Shown: positions 49,549-60,440 of the stretch, piece by piece
Layout: the number at the start of each line of letters is the position of its first letter
Numbering within the stretch: position 1 is the first letter of the stretch
NCBI GenBank assembly: GCA_024036415.1
Contig: JAMWET010002907.1
Span: forward strand, 130,001-194,000
Length of the DNA: 64,000 nt
Source of the DNA: Prochilodus magdalenae
Taxonomy: Eukaryota; Chordata; Actinopteri; Characiformes; Prochilodontidae
Reading direction: 5' to 3'
The notes under the pieces: generated by a model
Databases searched by the model: none
What the model was told of the DNA's origin: nothing
Seen by the model: the letters and a program-made list of their open reading frames with translations, nothing else
Made by a program: the position numbers and the translations under genes

Positions 49549-49720
49549 TCCTCTCCCTCCAAGTCTTAATGGGTGTCTGTAGGCTGTATTTAACTGTTAG
49601 ACCAACCTCAAACATACCTCTATACATATATATACATATATATGTATAGAGGTATGTTTGAGGTTGGTCTAACAGTTAAATACAGCCTACAGACACCCAT
49701 TAAGACTTGGAGGGAGAGGA
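49549..49720. repeat. 172-bp near-perfect palindrome
   Basis: Arms 49549-49634 and 49635-49720 are exact reverse complements over 85 bp with only the central base pair mismatched (central 'ac'). The outermost bases are 'tcctctccctcc' and 'ggagggagagga'; the centre is AT-rich ('tatatatacatatatata'). There is no spacer. An extended AT/TG-rich region with weaker dyad symmetry lies immediately left (about 49490-49548). As RNA the sequence would fold into an uninterrupted long hairpin. Confidence 0.97.
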
Positions 49721-50584
49721 ACTATCAGCTCGGCCATACTAGAAGCGCTGTCTGGCTGTATTGTGTTAGTATATAACCCACTACATTCAGGCCTGATTAG
49801 AGTACAATAGAACATAAAAGAGTTATGGTAGCTATAATAAAGGCACTGATGCTCTATCTGTACTGGTGTTTCAGTTTCAGCAAATCCAGTCAGCTGGGAG
49901 TCTCCATTACAGTCTATCACAGTCGAGTAATAGATTTGACCTGTGCCCAGAAAACTGACCCCACCAGGCGAAGATGAAGCATTTGATTAGCCTCGCTCCT
50001 AATGAGTTTACTGTGGCGAGGGCCGAGTTTGCGGCAGTCTTTGAGTCTTTTTACTCGGAGGTGTAAATTTTCCTCATCAGTGCTCTGTGCCGATCAGGTG
50101 TCAAGTAAAAGAATCTCGCAGTGTTGAAGCTGGTGCGGTGTGTAGCGGGTTCTGTCGGGCCTGGGCCGTGTTTGTGTGTGGGTGCGGGTTTGGTTTCACA
50201 GGATGGAGGTAATTAATTGTCTTCCTGGCTGGAAGCTCGAGCTGAGGCAGCAGATTAATCTGATGGGTTTCAGACTTCTTCAGATTCATCTATGGGAGGA
50301 GATCATGGGAATAAACTGGGAACAGACTAGGAATCAATTGGGAATAAATTGATTTCCTAATGAATGGTCCAATAGATAAGACGATTGTTGGTTCTCCTGT
50401 AACGTTACTGCACGCCATATACCCAAACCTGTTACCCTCATGGAGCGCTACTAAGCTGAATGTGTTTCAGCAAAAAAAAAAAAAGAAAGCTACTGCAGAA
50501 CAAGGTGGTCCAGGAGACCGACTGGGACCACTGGCGTGTTTGAATAACCCATCTTTTAACTCTCGTTCCTTCTTGTGCCCACAG

Positions 50585-50811
50585 TGTGCCTCCTGTTACG
50601 CTAGTAGTAGTGTCCAGCCGTGGGGTTTCTTTGGAAGGGGTCCTGGAGGAGGCTACATGTCCCTTTTGAGCTATCAGGGGCCACGATGGACCCCGAAACC
50701 TCGCCTGACATACCATGACCCAAACATGACCCTGCGTCAAATCTGCCACATGCTGCGCATCATGCGGGAAGTCCGGCACCGAGAGGCGGCCACAGCCGCT
50801 GCTGCCGCAAG
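50585..50811 (+). CDS. 116-aa unrecognised protein, exon 2
   Basis: Bounded by acceptor 'ttccttcttgtgcccacag' and donor 'gtgagtgcg', 227 bp, phase 0 to phase 2. It supplies most of the protein: a Cys/Ser-rich start (CASCYASSS), a Gly-rich aromatic stretch (WGFFGRGPGGGYMSLL), PRWTPKPRLTYHDPN, then a basic amphipathic helix (MTLRQICHMLRIMREVRHRE) ending in an alanine run. No signal peptide or membrane segment is visible in the joined product, so a cytosolic or nuclear protein is likeliest. I do not recognise the family. The upstream frame is open back to 50360, but the strong acceptor makes that intronic. If exon 1 is wrong, this could instead be the tail of a larger protein. Confidence 0.75.
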
Positions 50812-51117
50812 GTGAGTGCGAGATGCAGATGCAGCATACGTACGGGGTCAACAGCCAGCCTCAGGAGATCTGTTAGAGCAGGGACGGGAACTTAAACTGT
50901 TTACCAGGGCCGCATGGGTGATGTGTCAAACACTCCTCCGACCAATGGAGTGGGCTATGAGGAGTACAAACATCACGGGGTGGGGTGCCCTAGCCTGGTC
51001 TTAGAGATCCACCACCCTGCATAGTTTCGATCCACCATACCAGGATCTGACATTCAGATGCTCCTGAAGTCCTTTAGGTGTTGGACTAGGGTTGGATCTA
51101 AACTCTGTAAACAGGAA

Positions 51118-51682
51118 ATCTGTGTTTGCTAACCCAACATGCCAGACGTCTCAGCATGGAGCTGTAGAGGTTCCTAATGGTGTCCTGGGATAATCCATCC
51201 CATGCAGCTTGAACATCCTCACCCAGTTCTGCAGATGGTGCGGTAGGGGTGGAGGTGGAGTGACACCAGGCCTTCTGGGTGTGTGACAACAAACCGTTCA
51301 TCTTGGTGCTGACCACGGTGCCTCCACACACGGATTCGTTGGGCGTCTCCACCAAGACTAAAGCGGGACTCGTCACTGAAGATGACCCGCTGCCATTCCG
51401 AGTCACTCCATGACAGTCTGGTACGACACCACTGCAGTCTTTGGTGACGGTGACGTGGTGTTAAGGACAGTCGTGGTAATGGTCTGTGTGCATGTAGTCC
51501 TGCGTGGTGCAGCCGTCTGCCAATGGTGCTGCACTAACAGGACGACTTATAAGGCCCGTCGTTACTTACATCACATGCACAGCCGCGCGTGAAACTGGAA
51601 TCGTTCACATGTCTCACAAGGTCAAACCTCCCCACCAAGTTTCAGTGCCGTGGGTTGTTTCCTTCTGGGTGCAGGCATCGGT
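51118..51682 (-). mobile_element. Family A nonautonomous Tc1-like element, copy A5
   Basis: Minus-strand transposase remnant. It begins within the C-terminal block ('gtttgctaacccaacatgcc'), so the outer 3' terminus is missing, and ends in 'ccttctgggtgcaggcatc'. The first-Asp segment is present, followed by the family's internal deletion. Confidence 0.8.
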
Positions 51683-51735
51683 TTTATGGGGTCTACATGG
51701 GAGTTTAGATCATCCATCATTCAACTAAACATCTC

Positions 51736-51789
51736 CCCCTCTCTCTCTCTGTCTCTTTCTCTGTCTCTCTCTGTCTCTCTCTCTCTCTG

Positions 51790-51840
<51 letters not shown>
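51736..51840 (+). repeat. (CT)n/(CTGTCT)n tract acting as splice polypyrimidine tract
   Basis: About 100 bp of CT and CTGTCT repeats running directly into 'ctacag' at the exon 3 acceptor. Confidence 0.9.
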
Positions 51841-51842
51841 AG

Positions 51843-51948
51843 GAAGCAGGCCGCAGCCTTGGGCGCCCCCAGCTCTCCTACAGAGAAGCGCTGCCTCCCA
51901 GCCTGCTTCCGCCGCAGACGCTCCAACAACCTGAAGAGAGTCAGCTAA
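51843..51948 (+). CDS. 116-aa unrecognised protein, exon 3 coding part
   Basis: After the acceptor 'ctctctacag' the frame continues in phase (split Arg codon AG/G) with KQAAALGAPSSPTEKRC, then a very basic C terminus (FRRRRSNNLKRVS) and TAA at 51946-51948. The cluster CLPACFRRRR could be a lipidation site followed by a basic patch, or a nuclear targeting signal; this is inference. Joined exons 1-3 give 351 nt, 116 residues plus stop. Confidence 0.75.
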
Positions 51949-53120
51949 TCCGGGCTGACCTGTACTTCCTCCCGCAGCCCTGGATGATCTTCATTCGGTT
52001 TAATTTGAGGACGCAGCCCTGATTCCTGACCCTCGGAGCAGCAAAGGCGGTGCAGTGACCACAGGTTCTTCTTTTGTCTGGGAATATGTTTCTCCAACTT
52101 TCACACACAACCCGACCGATCTGATTCTGCTCAGGAACGGAAGTGAAGCCCCAATACATGTTCTCCTACGTGGAACTGGAAGCTCTGACTGATGACCTAC
52201 ACGCAACAAATGAATGGAGAGAGTTGTCTTACTTACAGACTGTGTATATATATGGCCACGCTGATTGAAATTGAATGTACACTGAGGTAACCCAGTTCGT
52301 GTCCGCTGACTCCGCTCTATGTCACTGAGCAGGAAGGAGTGGCATAATTCAACATAATTCAAATTTTATAGGATTTTTTTGACTGTCATGGGAAGTTTGT
52401 GGGGGTATTTTGTGGTTTAGTGTAACCTCAGTGTAATCTGTCATGTTCGGCCAGGTCTAATTCCCCCGTGTGTGTGTGCGGAAATTAAAACGGTGGATGC
52501 CAGAAACTTTGGAACTAGTGATGGATCATGTTTGCTACTATGTGTAACGTGTGCTTAATGTTGTCTCAGTGATTCTGTCTTATAGAGGAGCTCGTCAGTG
52601 AAGTCGCGTGTGTTCAGTCGCATGTGTTCAGTCGCATGTGTTCAGTGTATTGATTATGAATAACTCCAGATAGTTTTCCATGTAGTGACGGAACAGCAAG
52701 GTGGATTGTAAGACAAGGGGACTTGTTTACTTTAACTTGTGGGTTTTGAAATGTGACTATTCTCTTCTTTCCTTTCTGAAATTAATTCAATATTTTATTT
52801 TTACCTTGTTAGCTTTGTTAGCTTTGTTAGCTTGTTAGCTTCCGTTTGGCCACATGTTTCGGTGCAGTGATCCAGATCCATGGAGAATTCCCATCTGGAG
52901 CGGAAACGGGACCCGGCATTTTGCTTTGTGTGTTTATTTATTTATTTGTTTGTTTGTTTGTTTGTTTGTTTGGGTGTTTGTGATAGCGTGTGTGGCCTGA
53001 GGCCTGGTGCTGAAACTGACCCTACTGCTGCCCGTTCTCTGCTTCAGCCTGAAACAGATGTGAGCTGAAAGTCTTTACTTGTGCCTTTGCTGTGGTTTAA
53101 TAAAGTCATTCTGTTTGAGA
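51949..53120 (+). other. 3' UTR of the 116-aa gene with poly(A) signal
   Basis: About 1.17 kb ending at AATAAA (53099-53104), followed by T/G-rich sequence ('ctttgtggactttgtgctg') expected downstream of a cleavage site. Internal short repeats: three copies of a 'gtcgcatgtgttca' unit at about 52604-52645, 'gttagcttt' repeats at 52809-52840, and (TTTG)n at about 52943-52972. Confidence 0.65.
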
Positions 53121-53124
53121 AACT

Positions 53125-53995
53125 TTGTGGACTTTGTGCTGAAACTGACAGCGTCTTGTAAATCGTATCCTCGTTCACACGTTTACGTTTTTTGAGAGTT
53201 ATGTTTTTGTATCATTTTCTTTGTTAGATTCTTTGTATGTTTTTTATTCTACAATGCTAGCAACAAATACAATGGTAAAATAAAAATGACCTCGCTGAAA
53301 TACTCACCGTGTGGGCCCAGAGTGGTTAATCTAATGGAACTGATGATGGAGGATGAGCTGGACTCTTAAAGGTTAGATGTTATCTACCAGCTTCAGTACT
53401 AGTGACTTTCTTGAGTTAACTCATTGTAAAACTCTTCATAACCCAGTCTGTGGTAGAGAAGATGAGGCATCACTCTTTGCTGGGTAGGTTAGAATGGTAT
53501 TACTCAAAATGGAAAGATTTCTTCGCTACACTAACAGCCTTTAAAGTCATATTTATGGTGTAGCTACCTCATATATATATATATATATACTCATAAACAC
53601 CATCCGTCTGGATGAATTTGCTCATTTGGTCACATTACAGCATATTTTTCCCGTATTAGTAAATGTCTCTGTCTAACGTTTCAGGGGTGCAGCATCATAT
53701 TGTGCTTCTTTCATGTTGTTTATAATTCTGTCATAAAAAAAAAATACAATTCTTAAAAAAAAACCTAAACATCTACAAAAATAAACATATATATCCTTAG
53801 ACTTAAATTTATTTTTAAAGCACTTAAATGAAACTTCAAATCTCTAACACTGTTTGTTTCAAACTGCCCTTAAAAGAGCCACAGCCTGGAAAACTACATT
53901 AACGGTGTCATAGCTAAATAAGAAGAGTTCAGTACACAGAACTGTACATACCATGAACCTCAAACAGTGTCGTTCCTTCTTCAAATTGTCACGCC
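53125..53995. other. Noncoding stretch downstream of the 116-aa gene
   Basis: A short (TA)n at about 53572-53589; AT-rich around 53730-53850. No gene. Confidence 0.4.
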
Positions 53996-53996
53996 T

Positions 53997-54370
53997 GCTG
54001 GTCTTCCTGATGCCGCTGATCTCCTGGACTCCATTTCCCAGAGTGCACTGCCTGATGACGTCACACCCGCAGGTCTTCAGTTAACCAATCACTCCCAGCC
54101 TAGTTCACTAGAGTACTGATTGAATTCAGCTGTACTTCCTGTTTATAAACCCGTTACATACACACTCTTTGCGAAGTTTTGCCAAATTTGCTTACTGGTT
54201 CTGATCTCGTTCCTTCCCGATTCGTATTCTCCGACTTCTCCCTTGGTTTTGCTAGCTTGTTGTTAGCATCGCTGGTTTTCGACATTGTTTCCGTCCTCCT
54301 GACTACTCTTTGTTCATCTCCCTCTGATTCTGTCTGCTGTTCTGCTTGTCTCTACCTCACATGACCAGGT
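53997..54370 (+). repeat. Probable interspersed element end
   Basis: 'cctgctggtcttcctgatgc' with 'ctcctggactccatttccca' and 'gagtgcactgcc', followed by a transcription-start-like region ('tgtttataaacccg') and then C/T-rich DNA with 'ctgactactctttgttcat'. From memory this order is that of a repeat common in fish, perhaps an LTR. Not confirmed; no coding part is nearby. Confidence 0.4.
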
Positions 54371-54374
54371 ACTA

Positions 54375-54820
54375 CCCGTTTGCATTGCTGGCTCGTCCTT
54401 TGTTGTTATGTAAGGCTTCCAGTCTGTTCAGTAAAGCTTCTTTGAATTTTAGCTCTGCTAGCATTTGTTTGCACAGGTGCAGGAATGTAACCATGGTACC
54501 ATTTAAGATGGAATGGAAAACAAGCTGGCAGATAGAAACTTCGGCTCCCACATCTGTAACAGGGTCCTGGACGATTTTAGTTCCGAGCTGTTAAGTTTGC
54601 TCTGCGCATTTCACTCCAGACTCCAGTTTTTCCAAACTCTACCGCACCCTGTAAATTGCCCATATGTAGTCTCTGTGTGATCATTGTGGTGTCTCACTGT
54701 AAAGCAGCCAATCAGAGCAGAGCTCATTAGATTACTCAGGAGCTCACTGAAAAAGGAATCACATGGTGTAAACGTCCAAAATCACATACCTTCTATGTAG
54801 AACATCAGAGAGCATGCAGA
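54375..54820. other. Noncoding stretch, nothing recognised
   Basis: 'ccatttaagatggaatgg' at about 54503 is a degenerate form of the terminal repeat seen at 41483-41550. Confidence 0.35.
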
Positions 54821-54821
54821 C

Positions 54822-55245
54822 ATTCAGCGAGCAGTGACGAGTCCCGCTTTAGTCTTGGTGGAGGCGACCAACGAATCCGTGTGTGGAGGCACCGTGGTCA
54901 GCACCAAGATGAACGGTTTGTTGCCACACGTCCAGAAGACCTGGTGTCCCTCCACCTCCACCCCTACCGCACCATCTGCAGGAACTGTGTGAGGATGTTC
55001 AAGCTGCATGAGATGGATTATCACAGGACACCATTGGGAACCTCTACAGCTCCATACCGAGACGTCTGGCGTGTTGGGCTAGCAAACATGGTGGCCTGAT
55101 GCCATACTGAGAGACAGACTTCTGTATGTGTAGCTCAATAAATATTGATCATATCAGTCTAAATTTATCATCAGTTATTGATCCTGGTCACCTTTATCTT
55201 CCTTCCCAACAGCACCGCAATCCCACACGTCCTTGTGGGTTTGTT
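54822..55245 (+). mobile_element. Family A nonautonomous Tc1-like element, copy A6
   Basis: Plus-strand. It includes the first-Asp block ('gtcccgctttagtcttggtg') and the C-terminal block. The outer 3' terminus is degraded ('gtccttgtgggtttg' in place of the usual 'ctccttctgggtgcag'). Confidence 0.85.
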
Positions 55246-55249
55246 CTCC

Positions 55250-55843
55250 AGATGATTAGAAGATCAGCCCATGGAGGAGCTGGATTTCCTCCCACTCTTC
55301 CTGACTCTGCATATCATTCCCCTATCAGAGCTGGGGTCAAGATGAGTGTTTTAAGGTTCCTCCTGAAGAAGCTGAGGCCCAGTGGACGGGAGAATGACTC
55401 AAACAATCCGATACATGATGAAGTGGAAAATACTCAGTGAGGAACAAATCCACTAAAACTGTTCTCAGGTGCATGTGACTGAGTAAATGGAACTAGCCGC
55501 CCCTGGTGGATGTATGTGTGTGGATGGTGTGAGTGTAACTGAGCGGGGCCGAAAGACATCCGAGCCCTCCCTTCCTGTCCCACAACCCGACGCCGTGGCA
55601 ACATCTTCCTCATTAAAGTTTCAGCAGTGGCAATGTCGGAGAACAGGCAGCCGGTGTCCGGTCAGCGATGATCACAGCTCCGACTGGACCTTGTCAGATT
55701 GAAGCTGTGTTTACCAAGGGAAGCTGTGAACTCTGTCCAAGTTTGTCTGACAGTGGACTTATCATTGTTTACACTGTTAGAAATGTCAATATGGCCAAAG
55801 TACTGTGACAGCCTCAAAGCCCTGACAATGTGAACTCATCATC
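55250..55843. other. Spacer between two opposed family A copies
   Basis: Noncoding; no gene recognised. Confidence 0.4.
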
Positions 55844-55846
55844 ATA

Positions 55847-56420
55847 AGGACAGCTGCACCCAGAAGGAGGTGTGGGATTGCAGTGCTGTTGGGAAGGAGG
55901 ATAAAGGTGACCAGGATCAATAACTGATGATACATTTAGACTGATATGATCAATATTTATTGAGCTACACATACAGAAGTCTGTCTCTCAGTATGGTGTT
56001 GGGCCGCCATGTTTGCTAACCCAACATGCCAGACGTCTCAGTATGGAGTTGTAGAGGTTCCTAATGGTGTCCTGTGATAATCCATCCCATGCAGCTTGAA
56101 CATCCTCACACAGTTCCTGCAGATGGTGCGGTAGGGGTGGAGGTGGAGGGACACCAGGCCTTCTGGACCTCTGACAACAAACCGTTCATCTTGGCGCTGA
56201 ACACGGTGCCTCCACACACAGATTCGTTGGGCGTCTCCACCAAGACTAAAGCGGAACTAGTCACTGAAGATGACCCGCTGCCATTCTGAGTCACTCCATG
56301 ACAGTCTGGCACGTCACCCATGCGGTCTTTGGTGACGGTGACGTGGTCAGGGACAGTCAGCATAACGGCCTGCGTGCATGTAGTCCTGTATCGTGCAGCC
56401 ATCTGCCAATAGTGCCTATT
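55847..56420 (-). mobile_element. Family A nonautonomous Tc1-like element, copy A7
   Basis: Minus-strand, beginning with the intact terminus 'agctgcacccagaaggaggt'. The Glu codon of the SDESRF motif has become a stop ('aactagtcactg' on the plus strand reads as TAG in the transposase sense). With A6 it makes a roughly 400-bp-arm inverted repeat with a spacer of about 0.6 kb. Confidence 0.85.
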
Positions 56421-56424
56421 CCTA

Positions 56425-57018
56425 ACACCAACCAGCCTGGACACAAGCTAGGACACTTCAAACAAACCCCCTCCCATCAGTCTCAGATGCTCTCCACAAA
56501 GTCTGGAAGAACTCTGGGTCACTTGGCTTTGACACTCTAATCCGCCAGCACTGGCAGCACTGCTCTCCCTTGGTTCCCATCCTGACCTCAGCATCAGTCT
56601 GACCAGGCAGTCCTGACCTCACTGGGGCCCTAAGCAATATTCTGCAGAGGGGCCGTCCTACCTGACCCGTGAGGCATTGTAAACCATTAGCAGCTACCAC
56701 ACAGTCACACCCGATACCCCAGTCCTCCCACTGCAATCCTGCCTCCTCTAGAACAGTTTGTTCTACCTGTCGCTCTAAGAACAGGTAAACCTATAGTTCT
56801 GTGGAGCGTGTGCTTGTACTCGCTGGTGACTCAGCATCTCCACTACTAACAAATGTAAGCATGGCTCAGAAAAATTCAATACAATACTCTTATTAATATA
56901 ATTAACAGACAATATTATTATTTATTGGGTTAGTAGGCATTTAAACAGGCTCCACCAGATTTCCTGTTATTCTTAGTATTAAATACCATTTATACAAGAT
57001 TTGGCTGAATGCTTGCAG
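56425..57018. other. Noncoding stretch, nothing recognised
   Basis: No exon or named repeat supported. Confidence 0.4.
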
Positions 57019-57021
57019 CTA

Positions 57022-57554
57022 CAGGGGTTGGACAGTGAAACTGAAACACCTGTCATTTTAGTGTGGGAAGTCTCATGGCTAAATTGGACCAGCCTGGTGG
57101 CCAATCTTCATTAATTGCACATTGCACCAGTAAGAGCAGAGTGTGAAGGTTCAGTTAGCAGGTAAGAGCACAGTTCTGCTCAAAATACTGCAATGCACAC
57201 AGCATTATGGGTGACATACCAGAGTTCAAAAGAGGACAGATTGTTGGTGCACGTCTTGCTGGCGCATCTGTGACCAAGACAGCAAGTCTTTGTGATGTAT
57301 CAAGAGCCACGGTATCCAGGGTAATGTCAGCATACCACCAAGAAGGACGAACCTCCACCAGCATCACGTAGTGACCTGGCCACTATCCTGCAAGAAGAAT
57401 GGCTTAAACTCCCTCTGACCACTGTGCAGGACGCAGTATATGTCATTCCCAAGACCACTTGACGCTGTATTGGCCGCAAAAGGAGGCCCTACACCATACT
57501 AATAAATGATTGTGGTCTAAAACCAGGTGTTTCAGTTTCATTGTCCAACACCTG
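57022..57554 (+). mobile_element. 533-bp nonautonomous mariner/Tc1-type element, copy 2
   Basis: TA on both sides, inverted termini 'caggggttggacagtgaaac' and 'gtttcattgtccaacacctg'. Same length as the copy at 33919-34451 and nearly identical, opposite orientation. After the HTH ORF the sequence retains fragments such as 'ggcttaaactccctctgacc' and ends with 'ggccgcaaaaggaggcccta', near the transposase C terminus. Confidence 0.9.
57207..57371 (+). CDS. 54-aa helix-turn-helix ORF inside the 533-bp element, copy 2
   Basis: MGDIPEFKRGQIVGARLAGA and further HTH residues (ASLCDVSRATVSRVM), stop at 57369-57371. Intact at the same position and length as in the other copy, with Ile at residue 12 where copy 1 has Ser. 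A catalytic domain is absent. Confidence 0.55.
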   Translation: MGDIPEFKRGQIVGARLAGASVTKTASLCDVSRATVSRVMSAYHQEGRTSTSIT

Positions 57555-57559
57555 TACAT

Positions 57560-58095
57560 TGCCCAGTATGCCCAGCGGATCAACAAAGCAATTTTCCATC
57601 GTTTTCTAATTTGCATTAGGGCGGAGTCGTAACTATACTCGATGAGATCATCATTTTCTTGTTTTACCTTAGGCCATATATTGCCCGGCCTGATCTCCAC
57701 AGAACGTGCTAGGCACAATGGCTTTTAGCCCCCACCATCTCACTACTGGAGTCCCTCAGGGTTTAGCTGTAGGCCCACTTCTGTTCTTCCCAAACTCCAC
57801 CCACAAACACTTTCTGCACATATAATCCCCATCTGCTGTTGCTCCATTGTTATTGTCTCTGCTGGGCTGCACTGTGAGCTGGAGAATGTACATTTTGGGG
57901 GGCGTCATTTTGGGTGGAGTCAAGTCTGTTACTTAATAGTCTAGACTTATTTTACCAACCCGTTTGCACCAAGGAACAGGAAGGAGGAACAACTGAATTT
58001 GTCAATTTCCATTCTATGGTTCCTTTAAGAATCAAAAGTCTACAGATGAGGATTGGCTTGTACCAAGTTGCTCGTGAACTGCTCATGAACCAAAG
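57560..58095. other. Noncoding stretch, nothing recognised
   Basis: No exon or named repeat supported. Confidence 0.35.
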
Positions 58096-58149
58096 ACAGA
58101 ACTGTGAGGTAGTCAGAAGCAGCTTAACCTCCCAGATCCAACCACACAC

Positions 58150-58440
58150 CAAACCCCTATTACACTACGCTTGGTCTTTCAGCAGGACAGGCCCCTAAGA
58201 CGTGCTACTAAGAGAACTACGGAGATTACCAGAGCCAAAGGGTGACCAACTCAAAGCCTGACTTAAATATTATTGAGCACTGAGGTCAAACTCAGACAAA
58301 TCAATGAACGCAGAAAGAAGACTGCTGTCAATCAAGCCCTTTTCTAGGACACAAGCCACGCACGACCAACCAGGAGAAACTGTACCAGGTCCAGACGTCC
58401 TTGCTGAACTCAAGGAGGTCGGAACAGTGACAGCTTTCCT
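58150..58440 (+). pseudogene. Decayed Tc1-type transposase fragment
   Basis: 'ttggtctttcagcaggacag' reads LVFQQD, matching the motif before the second catalytic Asp. Further on, 'cctgacttaaatattattga' reads PDLNIIE after a frame change, matching the motif with the catalytic Glu. Frame breaks and stops in between. Confidence 0.6.
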
Positions 58441-58444
58441 TTAA

Positions 58445-58980
58445 GCGTCTTTGATCCACCGTTCACACGCCTAGGGCTGTAATGGCCGTTTGGCCTCAGG
58501 TTTGTCATACTAACCGAATGGCCCAAGGGTCCCCTTAACATGAGATTGCATCCAGTGTGTGCAGTCTGCTACCGTACCCCAGTTACATAACCCACGTTAT
58601 GCAAGACATTATACGGGTTAATATAAGCTGACGGCAAAGTGGCAACATCAAGAACAAGGAAGGGTCACCAAGCGAATGGCACCGAAATGGAGGAGCGCAG
58701 TGATCAGCCTTTGAGGTATTGAGGATGTAGTTTCGGTCCACTTGGGGCACTGGAGCTTCTCTCCACTGAAGAAAAAAGCGAATCTTCACATCAGGTTTTT
58801 TAGGTGACATCCTTTGAAGAACCATATCAGGTTCCATGAATGAATCCTCCAACAGAACGTTCCTTAGTGGAGTACCTCTTACACTAAGTGCAGTAGAGGC
58901 AACAGCACAGACACAGGTCGGTTCGTAATTTCTTCGGCTCATCTTGTCACTGAGAGGTATCAGCTTCTGCCCTTATCATC
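58445..58980. other. Noncoding stretch, nothing recognised
   Basis: A 119-codon minus-strand frame (58583-58942) has no recognisable domain or exon borders. Confidence 0.35.
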
Positions 58981-58987
58981 AAAACAA

Positions 58988-59480
58988 TAGCTGCACAAAT
59001 AGCTGCACCTATCAGGAATCACCTGACAGGTATGAAAGTTAGTGGGTAGGTTTGACATTGTGAGACATGCAAAAGATTTAGGGTTCACGCTCGGCTGTAC
59101 ATGTGACTTCACTGGACATCCAGCGAGCAGTGGTGTCCTCCATGATTCATGCTGTTAGTGCAGCATCATTGGCAGACGGCTGCACCATGCAGGACTACAC
59201 TTGGTGGAGACGTCATGCATCACACGTTCAGAAGACCTGGTGTCACTCCACCTCCACCTCTACCGCACCATCTGCAGGAACTGTGTGAGAATGCTTAAGC
59301 TGCATGGGATGGATTATCACAGGACACCATTAGGAACCTCTACAGCTCCATACCGAGACGTCTGGCATGTCTCAGCAAACATGGCGGCCCGATGCCTTAC
59401 TGAGAGACACTGCTTCTGTATGTGTAGCTCAATTAATATTGCCCATATCAGTCATTTATTGTTCCTGGTCACCTTTATCT
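58988..59480 (+). mobile_element. Family A nonautonomous Tc1-like element, copy A8
   Basis: Plus-strand, with the 5' terminus containing a doubled 'atagctgcac' and the block 'gggtaggtttgacattgtga'. It carries a different internal deletion from A3 (the first-Asp segment is shortened) and loses the outer 3' terminus after 'cctggtcacctttatct'. Confidence 0.85.
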
Positions 59481-59484
59481 GAAA

Positions 59485-60025
59485 TGAGGTGTCTAGGGTT
59501 TGTCTTGATCCCCGACAGGCATGCCACAGTATTCTTTGTAAGCCTTGCGCATTCTCTTGTCTTGATAAATTGGCGACAGACATAGCAGAATCACAAGACA
59601 ACATTCAGAACGGACGAAACAACCCCTGACCCAGCCACATCACAGCAAACGTCCAGTGTTTCATCATGTCTGATGCGACTCGGCTAATTATGAAACAGTC
59701 CCTCGGCTCAGAGGTTTCTTGACACACCTGATCCAGGTTATCAGCCGTGTATCGCCCGGCTCAGGTGTGTCTGGAGCTATAAAATAAGAGACCTAGACAG
59801 AGATCTCCATGGACTTGGTAGGAAACCGTGTAAGGACAGAGCATAAATACTGCTCTGACTCACCTGCGGTTCTCCTGGACTGGGCTGTGTGGATTGTGAG
59901 ACGGCTGTTCTAAATAAAGAACCTCTATAAGTGTCTTTAGCGGGAGTATCAGGTTCCTCCAAGAAACAGCAGCAGGTCACGGCCCTGTTACAAGTGCCCA
60001 GTCCAAACATCACAGCCTCTATATC
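59485..60025. other. Noncoding stretch, nothing recognised
   Basis: No exon or named repeat supported. Confidence 0.4.
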
Positions 60026-60089
60026 CACAACAGTACGATTCATGACTACGAAGAAGTAGAGGTGGGCTTCTGTACAAGCCTGTGCTCCA

Positions 60090-60440
60090 GGGCACAATGT
60101 GAACCTAAAGAGCCCATATGGAAGTGTAACTGTGGCTGGGCCAGTGGTCCCAGATAACATGCAGATATGAGCCACATCTGGCAAAGATATGGCACTGCTG
60201 GCCCACTGTCGGCACTGCCAGTCTGCACTGAGCCAGAGGTCCCAGAACGAATCTGGTCCAGATACCACAGTGCTCCATACTGGTATAAAAACTCACTCTG
60301 GTTCACTTCTGACAGAGATACAGCCGAGCTGGTTGCTTTTGACTGACGCATGGACTTAAGGTGCTGTGAATATGGCCCACATCTCGCAACCTGGAGTGGT
60401 CATCAGTGCCATCAATCTGTGTGGCAGGTAGGCCAGATGA
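60090..60440. repeat. Degenerate repeat with 'catctggcaaagatatggc' motifs
   Basis: Variants of 'ccacatctggca', 'ggcactgctggccca' and 'ggtcccaga' recur irregularly. It resembles, from memory, a degenerate repeat frequent in fish. The 163-codon minus-strand frame across it is not supported as a gene. Confidence 0.35.

Larger units (their letters stand above)
50812..51842 (+). other. Intron 2 of the 116-aa gene
   Basis: About 1.03 kb, GT-AG. It contains family A copy A5 in antisense orientation and ends in a (CT)n/(CTGTCT)n microsatellite that serves as the polypyrimidine tract. Confidence 0.7.

Noticed and set aside
50360..50584. Upstream part of the 151-codon frame as coding
   Set aside because: A strong splice acceptor at 50584 and a poly(A)-encoded lysine run at about 50470 indicate that this is intron.
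59777..60268. 163-codon minus-strand frame
   Set aside because: Crosses a degenerate repeat, has no recognisable domain, and overlapping frames are equally open.
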